A stretch of DNA of 64,000 nucleotides from Pseudomonas putida (GTDB lineage Bacteria; Pseudomonadota; Gammaproteobacteria; Pseudomonadales; Pseudomonadaceae). Positions within the stretch are counted from its first letter, which is position 1, and each line of letters opens with the position of its first letter. The notes beneath the pieces were generated by a model that worked only from the letters and a program-made list of their open reading frames with translations, was not told where the DNA came from and did not search any database. The translations under genes and the position numbers were made by a program. Location of the stretch: contig CP047152.1 of assembly GCA_041879295.1 (NCBI GenBank), forward strand, positions 579,501 to 643,500, written 5' to 3'. Shown here piece by piece: positions 1-8,247 of this stretch.

Positions 1-294
1 GCGAGGGCTTTGCGCCAGGGCGGTAATGTCGGGTAGGTATTCTGGTATTGGCTCGTTGGCACAGTGCATCTGCCTGTACATCAAGGCAGATAGATGGCCT
101 TCACTGAAGCGCCGGAGGAGCGCACGCTGTTCTTCACTCAAGGCTTTTTCGAGTTGATCGGCGAATATACGAGCCTGAAGTGCTACTCCTTTAGCCTCCG
201 GTCCACCCAAATCAGCAAGGGTTTGGCTTGCAAAGGCTATGGCCTGGCTTTGCTCTGGGTAGAAATCCAGGTAGGCAGCTTCCGAATGAGGCAT
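1..294 (-). CDS. 5' part of an unidentified protein gene, cut by the window edge
   Basis: Reading the minus strand from an ATG at 294 gives 98 uninterrupted codons that run off the window start. An AAGGA ribosome site lies 7 bases before the ATG, which supports the start. The visible protein is mostly helical and charged (begins MPHSEAAYLDF, ends near LPDITALAQSPR). The run of an alanine-rich helix followed by a Leu-Arg-Arg-Phe segment and a Leu-Pro motif faintly recalls the N-terminal part of TauD/clavaminate-synthase-like oxygenases, but the metal-binding core would lie outside the window, so I assign no function. A plus-strand frame over the same bases is an antisense shadow. Confidence 0.6.
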   Translation of the reverse strand, partial: MPHSEAAYLDFYPEQSQAIAFASQTLADLGGPEAKGVALQARIFADQLEKALSEEQRALLRRFSEGHLSALMYRQMHCANEPIPEYLPDITALAQSPR

Positions 295-555
295 TGAACG
301 TTCCTTGTCGTTTTTATGTGAAACTCCCTGGCCGGCAAGTGGGGAGTCGACTATTCAATGCAGTTATGCCGATACGTGGAAGTCAGCCCATTCCTCGTAT
401 GTCGTAGGAGATTTCTGTCTGTGGCGGTATTGAGCGGTGAAACTGTGGAATCGCTCCCGCCTGCGGCATCCAACGGGGCCGGTGTTGGACTTCCCGGGCA
501 GGAAACCGCAAAATAACCCCTTTACTTCATCAACCTCTCCGGATCTGCTGACTCT
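295..555. other. intergenic region between divergent genes, nothing specific seen
   Basis: This 261 bp separates the truncated minus-strand gene from the RmlD-like gene. It must hold the two promoters, but I see no convincing operator, hairpin or small gene. Confidence 0.5.
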
Positions 556-1440
556 ATGCGTATGCGCCTAATGCTGTTGGGTGGTGGCAATGCCCTCGGG
601 CAAGCGCTGATTCGTCTTGGGGCCGAGGAGGACATCGCATTCCTGGCACCGCGCCCGCCCGAGAACGGCTGGGCGCCCTCAAGCCTTACTCAGCTGCTCG
701 ATGACCATCGCCCCGACGCGCTGGTCAACCTGGCCTATTACTTCGACTGGTTCCAGGCCGAGTCGGTCAGCGAGCAGCGCCTGGCCCAACAGGAGCGGGC
801 GGTGGAGCGGTTGGCAGAGCTGTGCCAGCACCATCAGATCACCTTGGTGCAGCCATCCAGCTACCGTGTGTTCGATGGTGCGCGGGCAACGGCCTATAGC
901 GAAAAGGACGAGCCAGTGCCGCTGGGCTTGCGTGGCCAGGCCCTTTGGCGCATCGAGCAGAGCGTGCGCGCGGCGTGCCCGCAGCATGTGCTGCTGCGCT
1001 TTGGCTGGTTGCTGGACGAGAGTATCGATGGCGCGTTGGGACGCTTCCTGACCCGTGCCGAGCAGCCACAGGAGCTGCTGCTGGCCGATGATCGACGTGG
1101 CAATCCGACGCCGGTCGATGATGCCGCCCGAGTGATCCTGTCGGTGCTCAAGCAACTCGACTGCAATGCGCCGCTGTGGGGCACCTACCATTACGCTGGC
1201 AATGAGGCGACCACGCCGCTGGCGCTGGGCCAGGCGATCCTCGCCGAGGCCGGCCAATACCGCCAGCTGGCCGTTCAGGCCCCCACGCCGCAGGCCCATG
1301 CCGCGCGCCCGGATGCCAGCGAAGAGCCACAGCACGCGGTACTTGCCTGCAAGAAAATCCTTCATACCTTCGGTATCAAGCCGCGTGCCTGGCGCGCTGG
1401 CTTGCCACCTCTACTGGACCGGTTCTACCGCCATGGCTGA
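556..1440 (+). CDS. RmlD-like sugar-nucleotide reductase (NAD(P)-binding Rossmann protein)
   Basis: The 294-residue protein starts with a nucleotide-binding loop (LMLLGGGNALGQAL, about residues 5-18), followed by a short-chain reductase fold: ALVNLAYYFDW, the QPSSYRVFDG strand, and a YSEKDEP segment as in dTDP-4-dehydrorhamnose reductases (RmlD). It probably reduces or epimerises a nucleotide-linked sugar. An ATG six bases further on (562) is an alternative start; the ribosome site is weak for both. The last 8 bases overlap the next epimerase gene, so the two form an operon and are likely translationally coupled. The usual YxxxK dyad is not obvious (YSEKD is the nearest), so the exact reaction is uncertain. 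Confidence 0.8.
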   Translation: MRMRLMLLGGGNALGQALIRLGAEEDIAFLAPRPPENGWAPSSLTQLLDDHRPDALVNLAYYFDWFQAESVSEQRLAQQERAVERLAELCQHHQITLVQPSSYRVFDGARATAYSEKDEPVPLGLRGQALWRIEQSVRAACPQHVLLRFGWLLDESIDGALGRFLTRAEQPQELLLADDRRGNPTPVDDAARVILSVLKQLDCNAPLWGTYHYAGNEATTPLALGQAILAEAGQYRQLAVQAPTPQAHAARPDASEEPQHAVLACKKILHTFGIKPRAWRAGLPPLLDRFYRHG

Positions 1441-2365
1441 CGCCCCCATCCTGATCACCGGCGGTGCCGGCTTCATTGGCTCCCACCTGTGCGATGCGTT
1501 GTTGGGCAAAGGCTACGCCGTACGCATTCTCGACGACTTCTCCACCGGCCGGCGAAGCAACCTGCAGGTCGACCACCCACGGCTGGAACTGATCGAAGGT
1601 GATGTTGCCGATGCAGGGCTGGTCACTCAGGCTGCGGCTGGCTGCCGTGCTGTGGTGCATCTGGCAGCGGTAGCGTCGGTTCAGGCCTCGGTCGAAGACC
1701 CGGTGCGTACCCACCAGAGTAACTTCATCGGTACCCTCAACGTTTGCGAAGCCATGCGCGTGCATGGCCTGCGCCGGGTGCTGTTCGCCTCCAGCGCAGC
1801 GGTGTACGGCAACAATGGTGAAGGGGAGTCGATTTCCGAAGACACGCCCAAGGCGCCGTTGACCCCTTATGCCGTGGACAAGCTGGCCAGTGAGCAGTAT
1901 CTGGACTTCTACCGCCGCCAGCATGGCCTGGAGCCGGTGGTGTTTCGCTTCTTCAATATCTTCGGGCCACGGCAGGACCCTTCCTCGCCGTATTCCGGAG
2001 TGATCAGCATCTTCTGCGAGCGTGCTGTGCAGGGCTTGCCGATTACAGTGTTCGGGGACGGCGAGCAGACCCGGGACTTCCTTTACGTGGGCGACCTGGT
2101 GCAGGTGATGGTGCAGGCACTGGAGCAGCCGCAGGTCGAGGAGGGGGCGGTGAACATCGGGCTGAACCAGGCGACCTCACTGAACCAGTTGCTGGCTGCG
2201 CTGGAGAAGGTTGTGGGGAGCTTGCCAGCGATCAGCTATGCGGCGGCGCGATCGGGTGATATCCGCCATTCGCGAGCGGATAACCAGCGGTTGTTGGCGC
2301 GGTTCGAGTTTGCGCAGGTGACGCCGATGGTTGAAGGCCTGGCAAAGCTTCTCGGTAAAGGCTGA
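1433..2365 (+). CDS. NAD-dependent sugar epimerase/dehydratase (GalE-like)
   Basis: The 310-residue protein begins MADAPILITGGAGFIGSH, the GxxGxxG NAD-binding loop of extended short-chain dehydrogenases. It has SSAAVYG followed by PYAVDKLASEQY with the YxxxK catalytic pair, and RFFNIFGPRQDP, typical of UDP-glucose 4-epimerase relatives. I start at the ATG at 1433, inside the end of the preceding gene, because the glycine-rich loop should lie at the N terminus; the open frame further upstream is not homologous in character. It likely makes a nucleotide sugar for surface polysaccharide together with its upstream partner. No glycosyltransferases are nearby, so the substrate cannot be named. Confidence 0.88.
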   Translation: MADAPILITGGAGFIGSHLCDALLGKGYAVRILDDFSTGRRSNLQVDHPRLELIEGDVADAGLVTQAAAGCRAVVHLAAVASVQASVEDPVRTHQSNFIGTLNVCEAMRVHGLRRVLFASSAAVYGNNGEGESISEDTPKAPLTPYAVDKLASEQYLDFYRRQHGLEPVVFRFFNIFGPRQDPSSPYSGVISIFCERAVQGLPITVFGDGEQTRDFLYVGDLVQVMVQALEQPQVEEGAVNIGLNQATSLNQLLAALEKVVGSLPAISYAAARSGDIRHSRADNQRLLARFEFAQVTPMVEGLAKLLGKG

Positions 2366-2395
2366 ACCCCTCGGGGCTGCGCCGTGGCCCTGAAA

Positions 2396-2839
2396 TCACC
2401 CATGCCGCACCCTTCTGCGCTGGCAATCTTCGGGATGTAAGGCCCGCCCATCCTGGCTGCGGACCTGCAATATTTGAAGCGCTTGCCCCGTCACGCCGTC
2501 CACCAGCTCCGAACGCGTTTCACCCGCCTCGAACAGAAACCGCTCCCCCCACTGCCTCAAACCAACCACCACTGGAAATACCGACTGCCCTTTGTCGGTC
2601 AGCACGTACTCTTTGTAGGCACTGCCATCCGACGCCGGCTGTGTCATCAGCAACCCACTTTCCACCAACAGCTTTAGCCGCGAGGTGAGGATGTTCTTCG
2701 CCAGCCCCAGGTTCTTCTGAAATTCACTGAAACGCCGTAGGCCGTCAAAGGCATCGCGCAGGATCATCAGCGCCCAACGGTCACCCAGCACCTCCAGAGC
2801 CCGGGCCACGGGGCACTGCGCATTGTTTTCATCGAGCAT
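2396..2839 (-). CDS. HxlR-family transcriptional regulator
   Basis: The 147-residue protein has the HxlR winged-helix signature: CPVARALEVLGDRWALMILRD near the start, then FSEFQKNLGLAKNILTSRL (recognition helix) and YVLTDKGQSVFPVV (wing). HxlR proteins are dimeric repressors or activators that respond to small reactive compounds. It is divergent from the MFS exporter gene 102 bp away, and the gap holds two copies of a 19-bp near-palindrome, so it probably controls the exporter and itself. Confidence 0.88.
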   Translation of the reverse strand: MLDENNAQCPVARALEVLGDRWALMILRDAFDGLRRFSEFQKNLGLAKNILTSRLKLLVESGLLMTQPASDGSAYKEYVLTDKGQSVFPVVVGLRQWGERFLFEAGETRSELVDGVTGQALQILQVRSQDGRALHPEDCQRRRVRHG

Positions 2840-2862
2840 GGGGCACGCCTGTCTTGATTATC

Positions 2863-2881
2863 TGGTTGCAGATTAAAACCA
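2863..2881. promoter_or_regulatory. probable HxlR operator, copy 1
   Basis: TGGTTGCAGATTAAAACCA is 19 bp and matches the perfect palindrome at 2904-2922 in 16 of 19 positions. It lies 23 bp upstream of the regulator start, suggesting autoregulation. The role is inferred from sequence and position. Confidence 0.6.
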
Positions 2882-2903
2882 CATTTGTTAAATAGCCAGC
2901 GGG

Positions 2904-2922
2904 TGGTTTCAAATTGAAACCA
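2904..2922. promoter_or_regulatory. probable HxlR operator, copy 2 (perfect palindrome)
   Basis: TGGTTTCAAATTGAAACCA is a perfect inverted repeat with 9-bp arms around one A. Its centre is 41 bp from that of copy 1, close to four helical turns, so dimers would sit on the same face of DNA. It lies 19 bp before the exporter start codon. Confidence 0.7.
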
Positions 2923-2941
2923 GATTCCAGAGGCTTGCCCG

Positions 2942-4147
2942 ATGACACCTTCGCTGACACGCTGGTTAACCCTGTTGCTTGCCACCACCGGTGCGATGGC
3001 TGTGGCGACGGTGTACTTCGCTCAACCGCTGCTTGAGTCGATGGCTGCTGAGTTGGGGGTGGCGCAGCAGCAGATTGGCTGGGTAGTCGGCGCGACCCAG
3101 GCGGGCTACGCTTTGGGGCTGCTACTGATTGTGCCGCTCGGAGACTTGGTCGACCGTAAACGTCTGTTGCTTGGCCAGTTGCTGTTCTCGACGCTTGCGC
3201 TGGTCGGCGTTGGCACGGCGCCGAACTGGGCAATATTGCTGCTGGCGCTGGCTATCACCGGGTTGATGGCCGTCATGGTGCAGGTGATGGTGGCTCATGC
3301 CGCGAGCCTGGCCTCACCTGGCCAGCAAGGGCAGGCGGTAGGCACTGTCACCAGTGGTGTGGTGCTGGGTATCCTGCTGGCACGGCTGGCTTCGGGCGGG
3401 CTTGCCGACCTGGCCGGTTGGCGAAGTGTGTACCTGGTCGCCGCAGGGCTGTTGATGTTGCTGGCGCTGGTGCTGTGGCGCAGTCTGCCCGGCGGGCAGC
3501 CGATGGGAAGCCGGCCGGGTTACCGGGCGCTGATCGTGGCCCAGTTCAGCTTGTATCGGCACGACAGGTTGCTGCGCCAGCGCGGCGTGTTCGGTGTATT
3601 GATCTTCGCCGCATTCAGCGTGCTGTGGAGTGCCATGGTCATGCCGCTAAGCGCTGCGCCGTTGGCGCTGAGCCATACCGAGATCGGCCTGTTTGGCCTG
3701 GCAGGTGTGGCGGGTACGCTGGCGGCTTCGCATGCCGGTCGTCTGGCCGACCATGGGCGGGGTGAGCGTACCACCGGGGTGTCGTTGGCCCTGCTGACGC
3801 TGTCGTGGCTGCCAACAGCATTCGTCGAGCATTCACTGCTGGCCTTCGTGCTGGGTGTGCTGATGCTGGACTTTGCCGTGCAGGCAGTACATGTCACCAA
3901 CCAGAGCCTGTTGCTGGCCGGGCGTGGTGCGATGGCTAGCCGTTTGATCGGCGCCTACATGTGTTGCTATTCGCTGGGCAGCGGTTTGGGGGCGGTGTTG
4001 GCGAGCTGGGTGTTTGCACACTGGGGCTGGGTTGCCGTGTGTGGGCTTGGCATGGGCATCAGTGCGGTCGCACTGTGCTACTGGCTATGGCTGCAACGCG
4101 CGAGGGCGGCCGAGGCCGCCCTGCAATGTTCAGGTCAGAACTTGTAG
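2942..4147 (+). CDS. MFS transporter, probable drug or metabolite exporter
   Basis: The 401-residue, very hydrophobic protein has about 12 predicted membrane segments. The MFS motif between segments 2 and 3 is visible as PLGDLVDRKR. It begins MTPSLTRWLTLLLATTGAMAV, with YFAQPLLESMA as in the DHA1/YnfM-like group. The gene diverges from an HxlR regulator with twin operators between them, an arrangement typical of inducible efflux. Its last 13 bases overlap the convergent oprG gene on the other strand. Confidence 0.87.
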   Translation: MTPSLTRWLTLLLATTGAMAVATVYFAQPLLESMAAELGVAQQQIGWVVGATQAGYALGLLLIVPLGDLVDRKRLLLGQLLFSTLALVGVGTAPNWAILLLALAITGLMAVMVQVMVAHAASLASPGQQGQAVGTVTSGVVLGILLARLASGGLADLAGWRSVYLVAAGLLMLLALVLWRSLPGGQPMGSRPGYRALIVAQFSLYRHDRLLRQRGVFGVLIFAAFSVLWSAMVMPLSAAPLALSHTEIGLFGLAGVAGTLAASHAGRLADHGRGERTTGVSLALLTLSWLPTAFVEHSLLAFVLGVLMLDFAVQAVHVTNQSLLLAGRGAMASRLIGAYMCCYSLGSGLGAVLASWVFAHWGWVAVCGLGMGISAVALCYWLWLQRARAAEAALQCSGQNL

Positions 4148-4818
4148 CCAAGGCCGACCATATATACCCACGGGTCGACGTCAACGTCGACCTTGGTCTT
4201 GCTGTAGCCAAGGGCGGTCGGGCCGTTGACGCTGGCCTTGGTATCGATGTCGACGTACCAGACCGAGGCGTTTACCAGCAGGTTGTCGGTCAGCATGTAG
4301 TCCATGCCCAGTTGGCCGGCGATACCTACCGAATCCTGCAGCTTGAGGTTGCTGAAGCCTTGTTGCTTGCGTGCGCTGCTCAAGTCTTCGTCAAAGAACA
4401 GGGTGTAGTTGATACCGACGCCAGCGTACGGCTGGAAGCGCGAATTCGGCTCCATTGGGTAGTACTGCAGCGACAGCGTCGGCGGCAGTTGCTTGATGTC
4501 CGCCAGCTTGCCGTCCAGCCCGCCGCCCAGACCTTTTACGGCGACGGTGTGCTTGAACGGGGTAGCTGCCAGCAGCTCCAGGCCGATGTGGTCGGTGAGC
4601 ATGTAGGCAAAGGTCAGGCCCAACTGGGTATCGCTGTCCAGGGTCGCCTTGGTGCCCGACACCTTGTTACCGTCGAACTTGAGGTCGCCGCTGCTCTCGT
4701 TCGGGGCGGTGGTGATGGCGCCTGCGCGCAGGATCATGTCCCCCGCCTGATAGGCGTGGGCGGCAGGGGCGGCGAGCGCAAGGGCCACAAGCGAGGCACC
4801 CAGCAAGGACTTGTTCAT
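4135..4818 (-). CDS. oprG: OmpW/OprG-family outer membrane protein
   Basis: The 227-residue precursor has a signal peptide (MNKSLLGASLVALALAAPAAHA) and an eight-strand beta-barrel pattern ending in the aromatic residue (VGLGYKF). The features GDMILRAGA near the start, TFAYMLTDHIGLELLAATPF and QYYPMEPNSRFQPYAGVG are typical of OmpW. OmpW/OprG proteins form narrow channels for small hydrophobic molecules. I start at 4818, where GGGAG precedes the ATG by 6 bases, rather than at a GTG-type start four codons earlier. A possible Anr/FNR half-site pair lies upstream at 4884-4897. Confidence 0.9.
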   Translation of the reverse strand: MNKSLLGASLVALALAAPAAHAYQAGDMILRAGAITTAPNESSGDLKFDGNKVSGTKATLDSDTQLGLTFAYMLTDHIGLELLAATPFKHTVAVKGLGGGLDGKLADIKQLPPTLSLQYYPMEPNSRFQPYAGVGINYTLFFDEDLSSARKQQGFSNLKLQDSVGIAGQLGMDYMLTDNLLVNASVWYVDIDTKASVNGPTALGYSKTKVDVDVDPWVYMVGLGYKF

Positions 4819-4883
4819 GGAAGCTCCCAAAGGACGTTATTAATCGAGTAGTCCAATGGTACGGAGCTGGTTGAGCGGAAAGT

Positions 4884-4897
4884 TTGACCCAGCTCAA
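4884..4897 (-). promoter_or_regulatory. possible Anr/FNR box upstream of oprG
   Basis: TTGACCCAGCTCAA keeps the outer TTGA...TCAA of the Anr consensus TTGAT-N4-ATCAA with 8 of 10 positions. OprG is known to be Anr-influenced in P. aeruginosa. I cannot place a good -10 at the expected distance, so this is weak. Confidence 0.3.
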
Positions 4898-4927
4898 CGA
4901 AGCGTCTTCACGAATTCGAAACAGTTC

Positions 4928-5440
4928 TCATCTCAGCTCATAAGCGTAGATTTTCTCGGCTTCCATCTGGTAACCGGCGTCGGCCAGCTCGCTGCTGGAA
5001 GCTCTAACCTGCATCTTTCCCTCGATCCAGTAGGGCTGGTAGAGGTCTTCGACGCGCACGCCCATCTCGCTGAAGATATGCACGATCTGGTTCGGCGGTG
5101 GCGGCGGCACGTGGATGCACGCACCGTAGTAAGGGACCAGAAGGAATTCGGTGGTGCGGCCTTCTTCGCTGACCTCCAGTGGCACGATGTAGCCGGGCAG
5201 CTTGACCTGATGGCCGTCGAGGCTTTTTACCACTGGCGCATCGGGCGCCTGCTGGCGCGCGGGTGGGGCGGATTCGGCAGACAGGGCGTTGCTGAGCTGT
5301 GACATATCGTGCAGCGGGGTGAGTTGCGGCGGGATGACCGGTGCACCTTCAGGGATCAGTGCTGGCCAGTCCAGCTCCTTGGGTTCGGCGGCCCATAGAG
5401 GCATCGCTACCAGCAACAGCAGGGCCAGCAGCATTTGCAT
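4928..5440 (-). CDS. DUF3299 periplasmic protein of the zinc-uptake operon
   Basis: From the ATG at 5440 the product is 170 residues with a signal peptide (MQMLLALLLLVAMPLWAAE) and a DUF3299 body: VKSLDGHQVKLPGYIVPLE, EFLLVPYYGACIHVPPPPPNQ, and an EGKM segment. The conserved Cys-Ile-His-Val-Pro suggests a metal or thiol site. It is the last gene of a four-gene set whose order matches P. aeruginosa PA4063-PA4066, a Zur-controlled zinc import operon. The frame stays open upstream to 5566, but that stretch is a REP pair, so I exclude it. Its exact role in zinc handling is unknown. Confidence 0.82.
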   Translation of the reverse strand: MQMLLALLLLVAMPLWAAEPKELDWPALIPEGAPVIPPQLTPLHDMSQLSNALSAESAPPARQQAPDAPVVKSLDGHQVKLPGYIVPLEVSEEGRTTEFLLVPYYGACIHVPPPPPNQIVHIFSEMGVRVEDLYQPYWIEGKMQVRASSSELADAGYQMEAEKIYAYELR

Positions 5441-5444
5441 TGCC

Positions 5445-5535
5445 GGCCTCTTCGCGGGCATGCCCGCCCCCACAGGTACTGCCCAAGGTCCGAAGCCTGC
5501 GGGGCTTGCTGTGGGAGCGGGCGAGCCCGCGAAGC
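5445..5535. repeat. REP element pair (inverted)
   Basis: A forward REP (CTTCGCGGGCATGCCCGCCCC..) and an inverted copy ending CCCGCGAAG flank about 30 bp. The pair sits inside an operon, between the permease gene and the DUF3299 gene, and is readable in frame with the latter. Confidence 0.85.
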
Positions 5536-5566
5536 AGGCGGTGAGGTGTTTGATCATTACGCGCAC

Positions 5567-6832
5567 TCAGAGGTGGATGGACAGGCCGTCGGCCAGCGAC
5601 TGCCGGTAGGCCCGCCACGCCGGCACGCTGCCCATCAGCAACGCCGCCCCCAGGATGATAGCCAGCAAGGTCCATTCATGAGCACTCGGCAGAGCCAGTG
5701 GCAAATACAAACCATAGTTGGCCTGCACATACCCCTGTGCCAGGGCGATACCCGCATATAGCAAGCCAAGCCCGGCCACGATCCCGACCGACGCCAGTGA
5801 CAGTGCTTCCATTACCAGCAACCCTGCAATATGCCAAGGCCGGGCCCCGACCGAGCGCAAGATCGCCATTTCCCGGCGGCGTTCGTTGAGGCTGGTGAGA
5901 ATCGCCGTGAGCATGCCGATCAAACCGGTCAGCACCACGAACAGTGACACCACGAACAATGCCTGCTCTGCAGTGCCCATCAGGCTCCACAGCTCCTGCA
6001 GGGCTACCCCAGGCAGGATCGCCAGCAATGGCTCGCTGCGGTATTCGTTGATTTCCCGCTGCAGACTGAAGGTTGCGATCTTGCTGTTCAGGCCAAGCAT
6101 GAATGCAGTGATGGCAGCAGGTTGCAGGTCCATCGTACGGGCCTGCTCGGCGCTGATGCGCCCGGCGCCACGGGCGGGTACGCCGTTGTGCCAGTCGATA
6201 TGGATCGCCTCCATGCCGCCCAGGCTGATATGCAAGGTGCGGTCGACAGGTGTGCCGGTGCGCTTGAGTATGCCGACCACGGTAAACGGCTTGTCGTCGT
6301 GCTTGACCAGACTGATTGCGGCCACACCGTGGGCCAGCACCAGCCTGTCACCCAGCTTGTAGTGCAATGCCTCGGCCACTTCTGCGCCGAGCACCACCTC
6401 GAAGGGGTCGTTGGCAAACTCACGCCCCTGGCTCAGTTCCAGATGCTGGCGGCGGCCGTACTGATAATGGCTGAAGTAATCTGTGGTGGTACCCATCACT
6501 CTGTAGCCACGGTGCGAATCGCCCAGCGAGATCGGGATTGCCCACTTCACCCGTGGGTCCTGCGCATAGTGCTGAAAGCTGTCCCAGCGGATGTTATTGG
6601 TCGCGTTGCCAATGCGGAACACCGAATACAGCAGCAGGTTCACCGAGCCAGAGCGTGCACCGACGATCAGGTCGGTGCCGCTGATGGTGCTGGCGAAGCT
6701 GGCACGGGCTTCGGTACGGACACGCTCTACAGCCAGCAGCAGGCACACCGACAGGGCAATGGCGAAGGCGGTCAGAAACGCGGTGAAGCGGCGGTTGGCC
6801 AGGCTGGCCAAGGCAAGGCGGAGCAGGTACAT
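5567..6832 (-). CDS. ABC transporter permease, FtsX/MacB type (zinc operon)
   Basis: The 421-residue protein has a membrane segment near residues 15-35, a large periplasmic MacB-like domain, and three C-terminal membrane segments (about 290-320, 345-370, 385-405). Between the first two C-terminal segments lies the cytoplasmic motif NERRREMAILRSVGA, the mark of FtsX-family permeases. These usually act with a LolD-like ATPase in extruding or trafficking periplasmic or lipid-linked substrates rather than as classic importers. It overlaps the ATPase stop by one base. Its place between the ATPase and DUF3299 genes behind a Zur-type box implies a role in zinc homeostasis. Confidence 0.88.
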   Translation of the reverse strand: MYLLRLALASLANRRFTAFLTAFAIALSVCLLLAVERVRTEARASFASTISGTDLIVGARSGSVNLLLYSVFRIGNATNNIRWDSFQHYAQDPRVKWAIPISLGDSHRGYRVMGTTTDYFSHYQYGRRQHLELSQGREFANDPFEVVLGAEVAEALHYKLGDRLVLAHGVAAISLVKHDDKPFTVVGILKRTGTPVDRTLHISLGGMEAIHIDWHNGVPARGAGRISAEQARTMDLQPAAITAFMLGLNSKIATFSLQREINEYRSEPLLAILPGVALQELWSLMGTAEQALFVVSLFVVLTGLIGMLTAILTSLNERRREMAILRSVGARPWHIAGLLVMEALSLASVGIVAGLGLLYAGIALAQGYVQANYGLYLPLALPSAHEWTLLAIILGAALLMGSVPAWRAYRQSLADGLSIHL

Positions 6833-7542
6833 CAGGCCTCCCGGGGCTTGGCGGCACGGTTCAGTTCAGCAAGCGACAGGTGGCGGTCGAACAGCGCTGC
6901 CAGGCTCTGGTCGTGGCTGACGAACAGCAGGCTGGCGCCGGCGGCGCGGCACTCATCGAACAGCAGGCGGATGAACGCTTCGCGGGTGTCTGCATCCAGA
7001 GCCGAGGTCGGTTCGTCGGCAATCACCAGCTCAGGCTGGCCGATCAGTGCGCGGGCGGCTGCGACCCGCTGCTGCTGGCCGATCGACAGGCTGTCGGCGC
7101 GGCGGGCAAGCATGGCAGGGTCGCCCAGGCCCAGGTGGGTCAGCAGCGTGCTGGCCGCCTGGTCAACACTGCCATGGCGCTGCTCGGCGCGTGCCTTGCG
7201 GCTGCGCGAGAAGCGGCAGGGCAGCTCGACGTTTTCACGTACCGAGAGGAACGGCAGCAGGTTGAACTGCTGGAAGATGTACCCTGTGTGATCGACCCGA
7301 AAGCGGTCGCGGGCGCCCTGGCTCAGGCTGCCGAGATCCTGGCCGAGCAACTGGATGCGGCCCTGGGCCGGCACGTTCACCCCGCCCAGCAGGCCCAGCA
7401 AGGTCGTCTTGCCACTGCCGCTAGGGCCTTTGAGAAACAGTGCTTCACCAGCGTCCAGGCGCAATGCCGGAATATCCAGCAGCGGCGGGTGGCCTGGCCA
7501 GGCAAACACCAGGTCATGCAGATCGATCAACGGCTGGTTCAT
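6832..7542 (-). CDS. ABC transporter ATP-binding protein, LolD-like (zinc operon)
   Basis: The 236-residue ATPase has Walker A GPSGSGKT (39-46), Q-loop FQQFNLLPFLSV, signature LSIGQQQRVAAARAL and Walker B LVIADEPTSALD, followed by the H-loop FVSHD. These fit the LolD/MacB ATPase family that partners FtsX-type permeases. It starts immediately after the DUF2796 gene and is followed with a one-base overlap by the permease, so the three are one transcription unit. Confidence 0.9.
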   Translation of the reverse strand: MNQPLIDLHDLVFAWPGHPPLLDIPALRLDAGEALFLKGPSGSGKTTLLGLLGGVNVPAQGRIQLLGQDLGSLSQGARDRFRVDHTGYIFQQFNLLPFLSVRENVELPCRFSRSRKARAEQRHGSVDQAASTLLTHLGLGDPAMLARRADSLSIGQQQRVAAARALIGQPELVIADEPTSALDADTREAFIRLLFDECRAAGASLLFVSHDQSLAALFDRHLSLAELNRAAKPREA

Positions 7543-8118
7543 TCAGAAGGCGACCGCTGCCTTGGCCGGCGTGGTTTCCACGCCTTTCTGGCCATTGGGG
7601 CCTATCAGTTGCACGTTGATTCTCTGGGTGGCGGGGAAGGCCTTGAACAGCGGCGCCAGGTCCAGCTGGGTCAGTTTGTCGGGGTTGGCGCACGTCAGCT
7701 GATAGTGGGCGCCGATGTCGCTGTGCTGATGGCCGTGTTCGTGTTCGTCACTCTCGTCATCGGCCTTGGAGGCGTCACCGAAGAGAGGGCTTTCCAGTGC
7801 CTGCTGGTCTTCTTTGCAGTTTGCGGCGCCAGAAAGACCGAACAGCTTCAGTGGTTGTTCAAGTTGCTGACGCACGGCGGCGACTTTGGCCTTGTCGGCA
7901 TCGCTGCTGGCGGCATGCTCGAAGCCGACCAGGTTCATTGCCGGGCTATCCAGCTCCAGTTCCAGGGTATTGCCATCGAGTACCGCGTTGAGCTTGGCCA
8001 CGCCATGCTCGTGGGCGCCGAGCGAGCCGTGGGCGTGGTCATGATCATGGTCATCGTGGGCATGGGCAACGGCCAGTGGCAGCAAGGCGAAGGGCAGGGC
8101 GAGCAGCAGGCGACGCAT
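7543..8118 (-). CDS. DUF2796/ZrgA-like periplasmic zinc-binding protein
   Basis: The 191-residue protein has a signal peptide (MRRLLLALPFALLPLAVAHA) followed at once by a His/Asp-rich stretch (HDDHDHDHAHG) and a second one (DEHEHGHQHSD, about residues 125-135). Such clusters bind zinc. DUF2796 proteins include ZrgA of Vibrio cholerae and PA4063, both linked to zinc acquisition. The gene is first in its operon, and a perfect Zur-type palindrome lies 31 bp upstream, so expression should rise on zinc starvation. Confidence 0.88.
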   Translation of the reverse strand: MRRLLLALPFALLPLAVAHAHDDHDHDHAHGSLGAHEHGVAKLNAVLDGNTLELELDSPAMNLVGFEHAASSDADKAKVAAVRQQLEQPLKLFGLSGAANCKEDQQALESPLFGDASKADDESDEHEHGHQHSDIGAHYQLTCANPDKLTQLDLAPLFKAFPATQRINVQLIGPNGQKGVETTPAKAAVAF

Positions 8119-8148
8119 GGACGACTCCGGAGCGGGCTGAAAGATTCG

Positions 8149-8161
8149 GTTATGTTATAAC
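8149..8161 (-). promoter_or_regulatory. Zur box for the zinc-uptake operon
   Basis: GTTATGTTATAAC is a perfect 5-3-5 palindrome (GTTAT-N3-ATAAC), the form reported for Zur sites in pseudomonads. Its position 31 bp before the DUF2796 start codon fits repression of the operon by zinc-bound Zur. Confidence 0.8.
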
Positions 8162-8247
8162 AACTTTTCTGCGTGCTGCCAGTCTGTGTGGCCAAGTTTC
8201 ATGTTGCGGTAGCATGGGGACATTGACGTGACCTCAAGGAAAGCATC

